From Aureobasidium sp. EXF-3400 (lineage: Eukaryota > Ascomycota > Dothideomycetes > Dothideales > Saccotheciaceae): a stretch of 64,000 nucleotides of DNA. The notes under the pieces were generated by a model. That model did no database searches. It was not told where the DNA came from and saw only the letters and a program-made list of their open reading frames with translations. The stretch's first letter is position 1; the number at the start of each line of letters is the position of its first letter. Location of the stretch: the NCBI GenBank assembly GCA_024195585.1, contig SWBL01000105.1:1-64000 (forward strand), in the 5' to 3' direction. A program made the position numbers and the translations under genes. Below are positions 45,001 through 55,147 of this stretch, piece after piece.

Positions 45001-45749
45001 GACCTCGAGAATACCCGCTGAGGACATCCACATTAGCATTGTCGCTACTCTGGCGTAGCTTGAAATTTCACCAACCTTGTTTGTCGTGTGCCTCGCCCAA
45101 GTTTGAAAGCTGAACCTCTACTACCTGCTGAAGCAATGCTCTTTCTCATACCTTGTGTGAACGCAGAGTCCTTCCTGGTCTCTTGAGATGATTCCGTAGA
45201 AAGTGGCTCCTCGTCAACGGAGGCGAGTGAGCCCACGTCTCGCAGCCGTGGTTGCTCTGCATCTGTCGATGTAGAGGGAGCGCCTTCGGGTGTATTGGAC
45301 ACTATCCAGTCATTCGGTGGTGTCCAGGCAGGTGGTGCGGGGTTTCGCCTTCTGACTAGCTCGTCAAGGTATACGATTGCCTGTCTAGAGTGGAAAACAT
45401 GCGCTTCCATGAGCCGGTCCTCGGACATGGCGAGAGCGGGCGTAGTGCCAGTAGATTGTGCTCGGAATGTGGGTGGCAAGGGGCTTCTCGGATGGTTTTT
45501 TGACTTGTTGCCCAACGTTGAGCGAGTTGAGTGAGGCAAGAGGCTCTTGATTGCATGGCTGAGTACCTGCTTGCCATGAGACGATCCAGAAGCTTCGGGT
45601 TGTCGAACAGGACTAGAAGTTTCGGAGGTGGCCCCATGCTGATGGTCTAGTGCTGTAGTGGCCTTGCCCTTGTTGATCAACCTGGTTGACTCGAGGGGGT
45701 TGTTCTCTTTGCTTTTTGGCGAGGGGGTAGATGTATCCCCTTGCTCCAT
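42002..45749 (-). CDS. Large uncharacterised protein with C-terminal coiled coil
   Basis: I model eight exons: 45749..45076, 45017..44533, 44442..44197, 44142..43579, 43491..42776, 42714..42669, 42549..42349 and 42294..42002. They sum to 1075 codons (1074 residues). The fourth intron (87 nt) and the third (54 nt) are multiples of three without stops. Intron 1 (58 bp, GTTGGT donor, TGCTAAT branch) and intron 2 (90 bp) are needed to keep frame. The chain is mostly Ser/Pro-rich and acidic-disordered. Possible folded parts are the segment around DRLMEAHVFHSRQAIVYLDE and the GDPVVAIQDVLVYGGVLLPV region. The C-terminal 150 residues form a coiled coil (LSDALSRITELETECKEANQ, then RIAALKEENRILRAKAG) with an acidic end. 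Function is unknown. The first two introns are my least certain joins; a split into two genes is possible. Confidence 0.55.
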
Positions 45750-46076
45750 GGTGCTGGCTGTGAAGTTATGTTGGTTAAATACTCCGTACTGATGCTGGCA
45801 AGAAATACGATGGTTTGTTTGCAGGGTTGATATAGTTAGTATGAAGTGTACGATATGGATGAACCAGTCTGAGCAAATCACGTAGGGAAGGGAAGCAGCA
45901 ACAGAGGTGGTGGCTTCCCTGAGAAGCCGTCCTGCACAAGCTGGTAGATGCATGACAGCGGATCGTAGAAAACACAAAAACTAATTTGAAATGGGAAATG
46001 CCGAAAACGATTCTCAAGCATAGCTGCTACTTTCAGACGTGATATCTATCTTATGTAAAAAGTTCATGGAAAAGGA
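45750..46076. other. Spacer, no gene seen
   Basis: 327 bp between the coiled-coil gene start and the transporter stop. It should hold the promoter of the former. Confidence 0.4.
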
Positions 46077-47640
46077 TTAGTCGACAGTCCTGCTAGTCTT
46101 GCGACCCCAGACTTCATCGGCATCAGCTTTACCCTTGGTCTCGGGCACTGCCCAGAACACGAAGGCAGACAGCAAGGCGGCAAAAGCGGCAAAGATGAAG
46201 TAGACCTTACCCCCACCGAGCTTCTCGTTGACTATAGGGAAGAACTGGGCAACCACAAAGGTAGCGATCCAGTTGGCCGCCAGAGCCCAGCTCTGAGTTG
46301 CGCCAACAGCGCCAGGTCCGACGAGCTCTGAGGAAAGGATGAAAGGCACGGGTCCAAGACCTAGGCCAAAGGACGCCACGAACGTCAGGACGGTGATGGC
46401 TGAAAGAATTGGAATGTGCCTCATAATTCCAATACCCAGAAGCAACGAGGAAACACCCATACCGAAGATACTCGCAAGAAGACAGACCTTGCGACCAAGC
46501 TTGTCGGTCAGAGGAGCGCAAGATGTGGTTACGATGATGTTCAAGACTGCTACTAAAACGTTGAGCAGAGCAGCGTTCGCCGAGAGCAGATCCGAAAGGA
46601 GAGAGACGCCATACATGACTATGGAGTTGATACCACAGAGCTGTTGGCCGATCATGATGACAACAACTGCGATGACGGCAGAGCGGGAATCGGGGTTTTT
46701 GAGGACAGCAAGAGCACCAAGAGCTTCGAAAGCCTCTTTGGTCTTCTTGCTTGTCGAGGCGTCAGAGGAGGGTCCGCTCTGCTCGAGGCCGCCCGAAGGC
46801 ATGCGGTCTTCGTTGGTCAAGAGACTGTCTTCTTCATCTTCCATATCTTGCGAGCTCTCTCCCCAGCCCTTTACTTCGTCTTCGATGTTGGCTTCGTGGC
46901 CTCTTAGTTTGCGCAAGACGCGTTTCGCTTGTCGTTCTTTGCCGTGGTCGGCAAGCCACTTTGGACTTTCTGATCCACCAAGGAATAGACCAACAGCTTG
47001 AACAAGACCAATAGCTCCACCGACGGCCAGAATGATGCGCCACAGAGAGCCCTTGCTCAAGAAGAGACCAAGTAGCTGTGCGATGAAGATGCCCATGTTG
47101 ATCATGATTTGGGTGAAGGCACCAAAGAAGCCCTTCTCTTTAGGAGGGGCAACCTCGGAGATGAAGATGGGTGCGATAACGACGGAAGCGCCGGCGCCGA
47201 GGCCGCTGATGAAGCGTCCGATGGTCATGAGGGGGATATCTGTAGCGAAGACCTCGAAGATAGGACCGACAATGAAAGGGATGGTGCTCAACAGCATGGA
47301 CTTGTAGCGGCCATAGCGAGCTGAGAGAGGGCCTGCGCTAAGGGCACCCAGAAGACCCCCAAGAGTGAAGATGGACGAGACCAGGCCAAATTGGGTCGAG
47401 TCCATAGGAATACATTGTGGCAGGCTGGGAGCGACAGTCGACGAGATGGACTTCTTCTGACAGGTGATGACGGACTGCGGCGCGTTGAACTCTGCCTGTG
47501 GAACAAGGCGTCAGGACAGATAGTACAGAATCACATCAAGGGCAGATACATACGAGATGGAAGCCGAACAGCAGGGGACCAATGGTAGAGACGAGGAGGA
47601 TGTAGACAAAGTAGGGCGTGAGATCCTTGAAGATACTCAT
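46077..47640 (-). CDS. Sugar-porter family MFS transporter (Vps73/YBR241C-like)
   Basis: Join of 47640..47554 and 47495..46077, 501 residues. The 58-bp intron follows TM1 (GPLLFGFHL). Twelve hydrophobic segments can be traced in two sets of six. They are separated by a long acidic cytoplasmic loop (GWGESSQDMEDEEDSL to SSDASTSKKTKE, about 230-280). Sugar-porter marks are present: SARYGRYKSM after TM2, GRFISGLGAG in TM4, QQLCGINSIVMYG in TM7, DKLGRKVCLL after TM8 and VPETKGK at the end. The short sequence between TM1 and TM2 has two Cys (ITCQKK, PQCIP). The closest yeast relatives by motif layout are the vacuolar/plasma-membrane proteins Vps73 and YBR241C; the substrate is not certain. It is divergent from the Cdk8 gene. 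Confidence 0.85.
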
Positions 47641-48182
47641 AGCTGATTTAAGCTTTGGCAGACAGCGTCGACCGAGGTGTGATGGAGCAGCTGTGAAACG
47701 CGTCGCTGCAGCGAGGCGTGTATGAGAGAAGTCTTGCGAGATAAGAAGCCTCTGAACTCGCTAAGATGCTGCTGCTGCTGTCAGACCTTGTCAGAGTGAC
47801 ATGGTTAATATCGACTTGGCTGGGAAGCTGGACCCGTTGTCCAAGACGTGACATTCACATGCGGGCCGTGGCAGCCGTGAAGCTTGCTCAGTGCCCTCTC
47901 TGCCCTCGTTGGCTGATGAACAGGAATTACTTGTCCACCACACTCATGTGAGACAGCGGGTACAATTCTGATCTGCCACATCATCCGCTCCCTCGTCCTC
48001 GTATTCCTCCGCTCTCTGGCTTCACCGCATGTCTCTCTGTTTGCCCGGGCCGTAGCGAGTAGTCATCACTCTACCCGGATCATCATACCTCTTCCCGGCT
48101 CCTGTCGCCAGCTCGGCCCAACGCTGAAACTCTGCCTCCAGCGTGGGGTATGCATAACACAAGCATAATTTAATCCGTCGCC
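47641..48182. other. Divergent promoter region, transporter / Cdk8
   Basis: 542 bp separating the two divergent starts. No gene seen. Confidence 0.4.
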
Positions 48183-49740
48183 ATGATCACTTCGACCTCT
48201 GCCCTCTCAAATGTGCCTCCTTCTGTGACTGCTTCTGCCGCACCCACCAACAACCCACCTAGCTCTGCTCCAAGTGTCAGAAATGCAATTTCTTCCGTGC
48301 CAGGAGGTAGTCTGACCCTCAAACGCAATCTTCACGCTGTCTTTAATGGTATTTTCCTCTTTTACACTTCCTATCAATATCACTAGCGAACACCTGTCAG
48401 CTAACACCTGCACTCCCAGAGCCTGCCGACACCAAAATGTCTTCGATGGGATACACTAGTCAGAGGCGCATCAACGACAACTACGATGTAGTAGGCTTCA
48501 TCAGCAGCGGCACCTATGGCAGGGTCTACAAAGCCCGTAACAAATCTGGAAGAGGCACTCATCCAGTCTTGAGTCGAAATTCTGGAAATCCCATTGAAGC
48601 ATTCGCTATCAAAAAGTATGCAGAAGCTCAAGTCCTGCAGGCAAAGGCTGATTTTTGACATCAAGGTTCAAGCCCGACAAGGAAGGAGAGTTACAGTACA
48701 CGGGTATCTCACAGTCTGCTATACGAGAGATGGCTCTTTGCACAGAACTGTCTCACGAAAACGTCATCTCACTTGTTGAAATCATCCTGGAGTCGAAATG
48801 TATATTCATGGTCTTCGAATATGCCGAGCACGACCTCTTGCAGATTATACATTGGCATACACAACATCCTCGAACTCCCATCCCAGCTCCAACACTACGC
48901 TCTATCATGTACCAACTTCTGGAAGGACTACTCTATCTTCACCGCAACTGGGTCATGCATCGAGATCTGAAGCCTGCAAATATCATGGTCACATCTGCTG
49001 GAGTAGTCAAGATAGGTGATTTGGGACTCGCGCGACTTTTCTACAAGCCACTCCAAGCTTTGTTCGGAGGTGACAAGGTCGTTGTCACTATCTGGTATAG
49101 AGCACCTGAACTTCTACTTGGGAGTCGACATTACACACCGGCGATCGACACATGGGCAGTCGGATGCATATTCGCCGAGCTGTTGAGTTTGAGGCCAATC
49201 TTCAAAGGTGAGGAGGCGAAGCAAGACTCCAAGAAGACGGTACCATTCCAAAGGAATCAGATGGGGAAGATTGCTGAAGTTCTTGGTATTCCAAGGAAAG
49301 AGAACTGGCCACTGCTCCAAGCGATGCCTGAGTACCCTCAACTACAAACTCTGGCCGCCGGCAATCCTGCAGTCCAACGTCCGATAGGTTTGGATAAATG
49401 GTGGGATAATCTCACCCGAAATAACCAATACTCGGCCGCAAACATGCCAGCACCACATCGAGATGGACTAGCTATGCTCAAGGCTCTACTTGAGTATGAT
49501 CCGTTACATCGACTGAGTGCCGAGCATGCGCTCAAACACCCATACTTCCTCCACGACGAAAGCAATCTACCAGCGGCACCTCCGAAGAACTGCTTCGAAG
49601 GTGTTGAACACAAGTACCCTCCTCGGAAAGTCAGTTCTGAAGACAACGACATTCGAACAGGCAGTCTACCGGGAACAAAGAGAAGCGGACTACCAGATGA
49701 CTCGTTCCTTCGACCACCGAAACGAGTTAAGGAAATTTGA
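48183..49740 (+). CDS. SSN3: Mediator cyclin-dependent kinase Cdk8/Ssn3
   Basis: Three exons, 48183..48348, 48420..48615 and 48666..49740, encode 478 residues. A shorter start at 48437 (MSSMGY) is possible; the first 61 residues are Ser/Pro/Ala-rich and could be leader. Kinase motifs: Gly loop SSGTYGRVY (84-92), AIKK (Lys120) and the C-helix SQSAIREMAL in the place of SMSACRE. Then come HRDLKPAN (Asp221), GDLGLARLF (Asp239) and the Cdk8-typical FYKPLQALFGGDKVVVTIWYRAPE. The acceptor of intron 2 is AAG, not the usual CAG/TAG, but it is fixed by the conserved IKKFKPDKEG join. The C-terminal tail ends in RPPKRVK, a possible nuclear signal. With cyclin C, Med12 and Med13 it forms the Mediator kinase module and phosphorylates the Rpb1 CTD. 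Confidence 0.94.
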
Positions 49741-50393
49741 TCACGGCGACCACGACGAGTATATCTGCGTGAACATCTCAAGAGCCATACATGGCTGAAT
49801 CACGGCTAGTACCACCATTATGAGGATCTCAAGAACCATGCGAATCATGATGTCTCAATCACAGTCGGAGCTATGAATAGCACGACAAATGTCAGTCCTT
49901 GAACTGTAATTATTGTACTCGAAGCTATACATCACCGAGTAAGGAACAAAGGCATAGCAAGGAGTCCGACGAGCATGGCAAAAAAACACCAAGCCACTCG
50001 ACGCCAGAGCAACGTCCACAATCTTCCAAGAGTACCACCCTCAAGCCCACCGGATCACGTCTTGCATAGACCTGTTGTTCGGAATAGCAAACAGCTGCTT
50101 ACAATGCAAGAGATCGCAACTTTTGAAACACGCATCGTTGCAGAGGGACGAAATTGGAGCAACAACACGTATCCATATTCTTAGCCTTTTAGATATCATG
50201 TCAAGCAGTTGTCGTAGCCGGCCGTTCATGTTGGCTTTGAGCGACGCTCGCGGCCGTGCACAGGCGCATCTGCTGATCAAAATGTCCAGTCTTCCATTTG
50301 TGATCACTTCTTTACTCCATACATACTTACCTTTTCTGAGACTCTGACCAACCCTCGATCCAGCGACACTATAACAACAATAACACGAGCATC
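49741..50393. other. Intergenic stretch, no gene seen
   Basis: 653 bp between the Cdk8 stop and the next start. It holds the Cdk8 3' flank and the next promoter. Confidence 0.4.
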
Positions 50394-51132
50394 ATGTCGG
50401 ACGATAACCCAACCCCAGACTCGCAATCCTCGAATGGCGACCAAGCACAGACTCGTCTCCCGACCCAGGCAGAACTCGATAAAGTCGCCCAAGTAGATAT
50501 CCTGGACAAGAATGGCGACAAGAAGCAGTTTGGTACGCTTTGGAGTCGTCATGGAGATATGCCGCGTCGAACGATCGTTATATTCATCCGCCACTTCAAC
50601 TGCGAGGTGAGAAAGCTTATCACGGAGCAAACGCTTCTGACGTCGCTGTAAATACTGATCATCCTGCTGAAAGTCGTGCGCGGATTATGTTCGTGCTCTG
50701 TCGGCAGCATTCTCCCCTGAAGATCTGGCTTCCAGGTCTATACCGACATCGCTTACTATTGTCGGTTGTGGCAGTCACACGTTCATCTCAACTTACAAGG
50801 AGCGCACTCGCTGTGAGTTTGATATCTATACGGATCCATCGCGCGTCACCTACGATACGCTCGGCATGACGTGCAATTTGGGACTCGGAAAGAAGCCAAA
50901 TTATATCGAGAATAGCCTCATGGGAGCATTGATTGGTACTGCAAACACATTGATGACCTTGACTACTTCTTCGGGAAAGAAGAGCCAGAATGGTGGAGAG
51001 CTCATCTGGATTGATGGTGAGATCAAGTGGGCGAGAAGGATGCAGAGCACACGCGATCACATCGAGATCGAGGATTTGAAGCAGGTATTAGACAACCAGG
51101 AGAAAGACCTCGAGAAGAGCGATGTCGCATGA
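50394..51132 (+). CDS. Thioredoxin-fold PRXL2/AhpC-TSA-like protein
   Basis: Join of 50394..50606 and 50674..51132, 223 residues. The 67-bp intron has a GTGAGA donor and an AAG acceptor. The join rebuilds FNCESCADYVRAL, with a CxxC pair (Cys70, Cys73) at the start of a helix after the strand IVIFIRH. This is the peroxiredoxin-like 2 (AAED1/FAM213) layout: strand, CxxC, then TIVGCG and FDIYTDPSRV. The later segment NYIENSLMGALIG leads into GGELIWIDGEIKWARRM. It is likely a cytosolic redox protein. The intron sits exactly between the two cysteines, so mis-splicing would break the motif. Family assignment rests on motif order and is fairly confident; enzymatic activity is unproven. Confidence 0.82.
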
Positions 51133-52970
51133 ATTCGGATTCATACTACATAGTAGTTATCTCGTTTGTATACCAAAGACTCACAGCAGACATATATCAC
51201 CTTACCAGCTCAGACAGGATGCTTGATGCTTGATGCATAATTATGTCCAGGGTCGCTCCCCCGCCAGTCAAATCGACCCCTCTACGCCGCCTTCTCCAGG
51301 AATGTCAAGATTCAAGATGCTCTTGAAACGTGTACACGTGCTTAGGCTTCCTTGACTTCGAATTCGGTCATCTCCATTTCCAGGGGAGCGACCGTTGACA
51401 CCACTAGCCCAATATATCTGAATCCGGACGCCTCCTCTTGCGCGTTTCAGACGCTGTGGTATGCCGCGATGCGGAGGATCTGCGCAGTGAGGAGAAGGAG
51501 AGAGCCGCGTGCATAACACCAAAGACAGCAGATATCCTCACAGGCTTGCAGCTGTGTCCGGAGGTGCTAACTAAATCAACACGAGGACTTCTAGAAAAGC
51601 AAGGGCATTCCGTGACCAAGCGTGATCGTGAATGGAGGGCACATGAGTGGAACCACAGAAGCGCGGCGTGTGGCTCTCGACTCTCGAGAACTGGAACGTG
51701 AACGAAGCGTGCATAGGCGCCGCCGGGCTGTCAAAGGTGGACACGGCTGAACCAATCAAAACAAGAGCCAGCGATCCATCTAGTTTACTGCCATCTTTGT
51801 GCGGGTCGTAAAACTCAAAGAACGGTGCTTTTTCATTCAGGAGCATCGCCGTCGGGAGGTCGCTCACACAATGGACAGGCATGGTGCCAGCAACATCCAA
51901 GGCGCATTAGCGCACTGGGCCGTTCGGAGATGGGCCTGTCATGTGGCGCGGATGCGAGATTTGTGAGACGAGATGGACGGCCTTGACGAACAAACGAAGA
52001 AGTCCCCTGAGATGAAACGTGGAACGGCCCTTGTCACGGCCCTAGTTCCAACGCGGTATGGTCCCAGTAACGGGGACCACCAGAAAGCCAAGCAAAAAGC
52101 GCAGAGGAGCGAGGAGCTTTGTCTGCCGCTACCCCTTCGACCAAAGAAGGGTTCGTTCGTTCTTTCTTCTTTCTCTTTTCTTCCCAGTGTGCTGCCCCTT
52201 CTACAACTGCGCCCGTCCTTCGTTCTCTTTCTGCCTTCATTTGGTGACTGCAGCCTTGTTTCATTCTTACCTGTTTTGCGAATTTAATAATCTCCCAAAC
52301 CCGGAAGGCGCTTTCTCTCCGTGGACGCGGTCAACTGTCTGGCATCCCATCACTGTGTTCTTGTAGAGCAACTCACAGTCATCTCGAGCTTGACACCTGA
52401 CCACTCATCACTCCGGAACACTCCAGTTTCTGATTTTCACCAACACATCTACACACATCCATCTGTCTCACGCACTAGCGTCAACGTGTTCCTGTTGACA
52501 GCATTGTCCCGATACACGCGCGTCGGTCCTTGACATCACACCGCACGGCTACACGACAAACACTCTTCTACAGTGTAATCATACGCACACAACACGTCTG
52601 TCTGATTGAAAGATCGACAAACATTTATCCACTCGACTACATCCCATACCACGTCGGCCCTCCGGATCTCTCGGCTCCCTCCGACCGTTTGTGTAATATC
52701 AGTCTAGCATCACTCGGTGTACTTGCCTGCTTGTCAAGCATTCCACCCCTTCTGCAGTCAATTCTCTCTCTACTTCTGTACAAGACCCGACCTTGACGAC
52801 AGGCTCTCTGCCTTGCCGATACATCAACCGGCCCCTCGACATACTGTCAACCGCTTCGCATTCTTGCACGAAGCACATTTAACGACCCCTCCATATCATC
52901 ATCTTCACTCAGCATCATCGACATCATTTCAGCCCAGATACAACCTGGTCTCACAAATCAAACTGTAATA
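51133..52970. other. 1.8-kb intergenic region with long C/T-rich leader
   Basis: From about 52150 to 52970 the plus strand is C/T-rich with repeated CACA and ATCATC words, as in long fungal leaders, and it probably is the 5' UTR of the polyQ gene. A possible small minus-strand gene lies at 51342-51900 and is listed separately. Confidence 0.4.
51342..51900 (-). other. Possible small gene on the minus strand, unresolved
   Basis: An open frame at 51900..51571 starts MDVAGTMPVH and contains FFEFYDPHKDGSKLDGSLAL. A second minus-strand frame ends at a TAA (51344..51342) with a natural-looking terminus, FRYIGLVVSTVAPLEMEMTE and a few more residues. I could not find splice sites that join the two convincingly. 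This may be a real two- or three-exon gene, an eroded gene, or chance. Confidence 0.25.
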
Positions 52971-53372
52971 ATGAGCATGGACGCTGGCGGTCTCGCTCAG
53001 ATGACTTTTAACGGTTTCTCTTCCAACGGCCTTGGCGCTCCCGGCTCTGGCTTTGCTTCTAGAAACAGAGGAGCCCATAACCACAAGCGTCTCAGCGTTG
53101 GCCTCCCTCAGCATATTAACCCTGCTGAGAACCACTCCGACTCAAACCCCACCCCTCGCACCTCGCGCTCCCACCTTCTCGCCGGTCTCCGTACCGCCCC
53201 AAAGACGCCGGCCGTCCCGGCTTCCGCTCCTTACAATCAGTTGGACTACCAGTCTCAGCTCAGTGGCATGGACGCCAACACATACAACGCTTATATGCAA
53301 AGTGTTCCTCAGTCAGCTACTGCCGCCAGCTTCGGTGGCAACCAATACAATGGTCGTCAGCAACACCAGCAA

Positions 53373-53422
<50 letters not shown>

Positions 53423-54647
53423 CCATCAGCAGCAGCAACAGCAGCACATGTACTCGATGCCAGAGCAGGTCTTGGCTCCTCCTACCTTCTATGGCCAGGA
53501 GGCCGAGATGGACCCTAGCGTTATGGAACAGCTTCAGCTTACCAGCCTCTTCCTCGCTCAGCGCCAGCAGCAACTTCAGCAGCAGCTCGCCGCCATCACT
53601 GCTGCTGCCAACACTGCTCAGATGCAGGGCCTGAACCTTAACCAGTTCCAACAGCAAATGCCCCAGGTTAACGCCTACGGTCAGCAGTGCGCCCAGCACC
53701 AACAGTCGCCCATCGAGATCCCTGGTCAACCTGGTCTCTACCTTGTGTACAACCCCATGACTGGCCAGTACCAGTACGCCGTCGACAACAACGCCCAATC
53801 CCCCATGTCTCCTGTCTCGCAGCACCAGAACGGCTTCTTCAACGTTGACACTCCTCAGAAACAGCAACAGCCTGTCTTCCGCGCCGAGATCTCGCCACCA
53901 CCCACCGAGCGTCCTACGCCAACTGGTTCTCGCTCAATCACCCCTCCCAAGAAGACAGCTTCACCTGCATCGAGTCTTGCCCATGTCGAGCCCCTTCCTC
54001 CTCCGTCTGCCAACGCCTTCCGCCGTGGTCACAAGAAGGCATCTTCTCTCGCCATTAACGCACTGACCGGCGCATCTGATGGGCCCAAGACAAGCAGCGT
54101 TGCCACTTTCGGCTCTGCCAGAACCGTGTTCCCACCAACCCCAATGACTGGTACCTTTGGACCTGGTGCCGCTCGTGCTGGAGAACACCCTCTTCGTCAA
54201 CCTCGCGGCCCACCTCCGCTTGAGGAGCTGATTGCTTTGCCTACCAGCAAGCACGAAGGCAGCAAGAACTTCGCAACTCGTCAACGCCGCCGTGCTCTCG
54301 ATAACCTCGTCCGCGCCGGCTCATTCCGCCGCGCTGTCAGCGGCTCTCCTCGCGGTAGTCCTATTAGCGAGCGTGAGCTCCACTTCCAGTCGGAGGAGGA
54401 TGAGCCCTGCTTCCGCAAGCAGAGTCCCATTGGCAGTGAGCGTAACGCTAAGAGAAGCTCCAAGGACAGCCTCGAGGGCCTTGGTGCAGGTGGCGCTGTT
54501 CAGACTCCCGTCAGCGAGAAGGGAGACGCTTTCGACATGGGAGCCTTTGCCAAGCAGCTTCCCAGCCCTATCCAGCAGGGTCTCGGTCGCAGACACATGA
54601 TGTTGGGAGTTCTTAGCGCCTCTGAGAAGAGAAAGAGCATGTTCTAG
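52971..54647 (+). CDS. PolyQ/low-complexity fungal protein, function unknown
   Basis: A single exon of 558 residues. The N-terminal 110 residues are Ser/Asn/Pro-rich. A glutamine tract follows (about residues 127-160), with 15 uninterrupted CAG codons at 53376-53420. Next comes a helix-prone Gln/Ala segment (MEQLQLTSLFLAQRQQQLQQ). The middle is Pro-rich (EISPPPTERPTP). The more conserved-looking part is the C-terminal half. It includes FGSARTVFPPTPM and PPPLEELIALPTSKHEGSKN, then FATRQRRRALDNLVRAGSFR, with many Ser-Pro sites. The terminus is GRRHMMLGVLSASEKRKSMF. I do not recognise a named domain. The composition suggests a cytosolic or nuclear scaffold that forms condensates or is phosphoregulated; that is inference. 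Confidence 0.75.
53376..53420 (+). repeat. (CAG)15 tract within coding sequence
   Basis: Fifteen pure CAG codons in frame, flanked by more mixed CAG/CAA/CAC codons on both sides. Confidence 0.95.
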
Positions 54648-55147
54648 AGTGAACGGTGGATACTTGTAACGACACAAACGACGCAATTTTCGTTTCTGGA
54701 TTCAATTCGTGGTTGGGCAAGGCTTTATGATTGGGCACTGGAGTCTGAGATGGGGTTGGTAACTCGGAACGTGTCAAAGGCTTTTTCATTTCTATCCATA
54801 AGCTCCGGCAAAGGCAGTGGACTTCAGGGCTGTGCCCTTGAGTCTTGTGCAGCCATATTGCCTGGAGAGGGGCGAATTATTTTTCTTCTTTTTCTGTTGC
54901 CCCCAGCAAATGCCTAGCTTTTAATCATTTCTCACAGAATCAGAGAAAAAATGCTTTATGTACATTATTAAACCCTTTTTATCAGACGTCTGGATGCTTA
55001 CCGAACGTGATTGCCATGCTCGCTCTCGGCTCTGTTGAGGACTCCGTCCCGTTGCCCCGCCTTGCCCTAATTTCTCCACCACCCACGACCCGCCTTCTTC
55101 CATCCTCTCCACAACTTCACCACAATTGACCACAATTGACCACAATA
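54648..55147. other. Spacer between polyQ gene and transcription factor
   Basis: 500 bp of 3' flank and promoter. A 10-bp direct repeat GACCACAATT occurs at about 55127 and again 10 bases on, just before the ATG. Confidence 0.45.
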
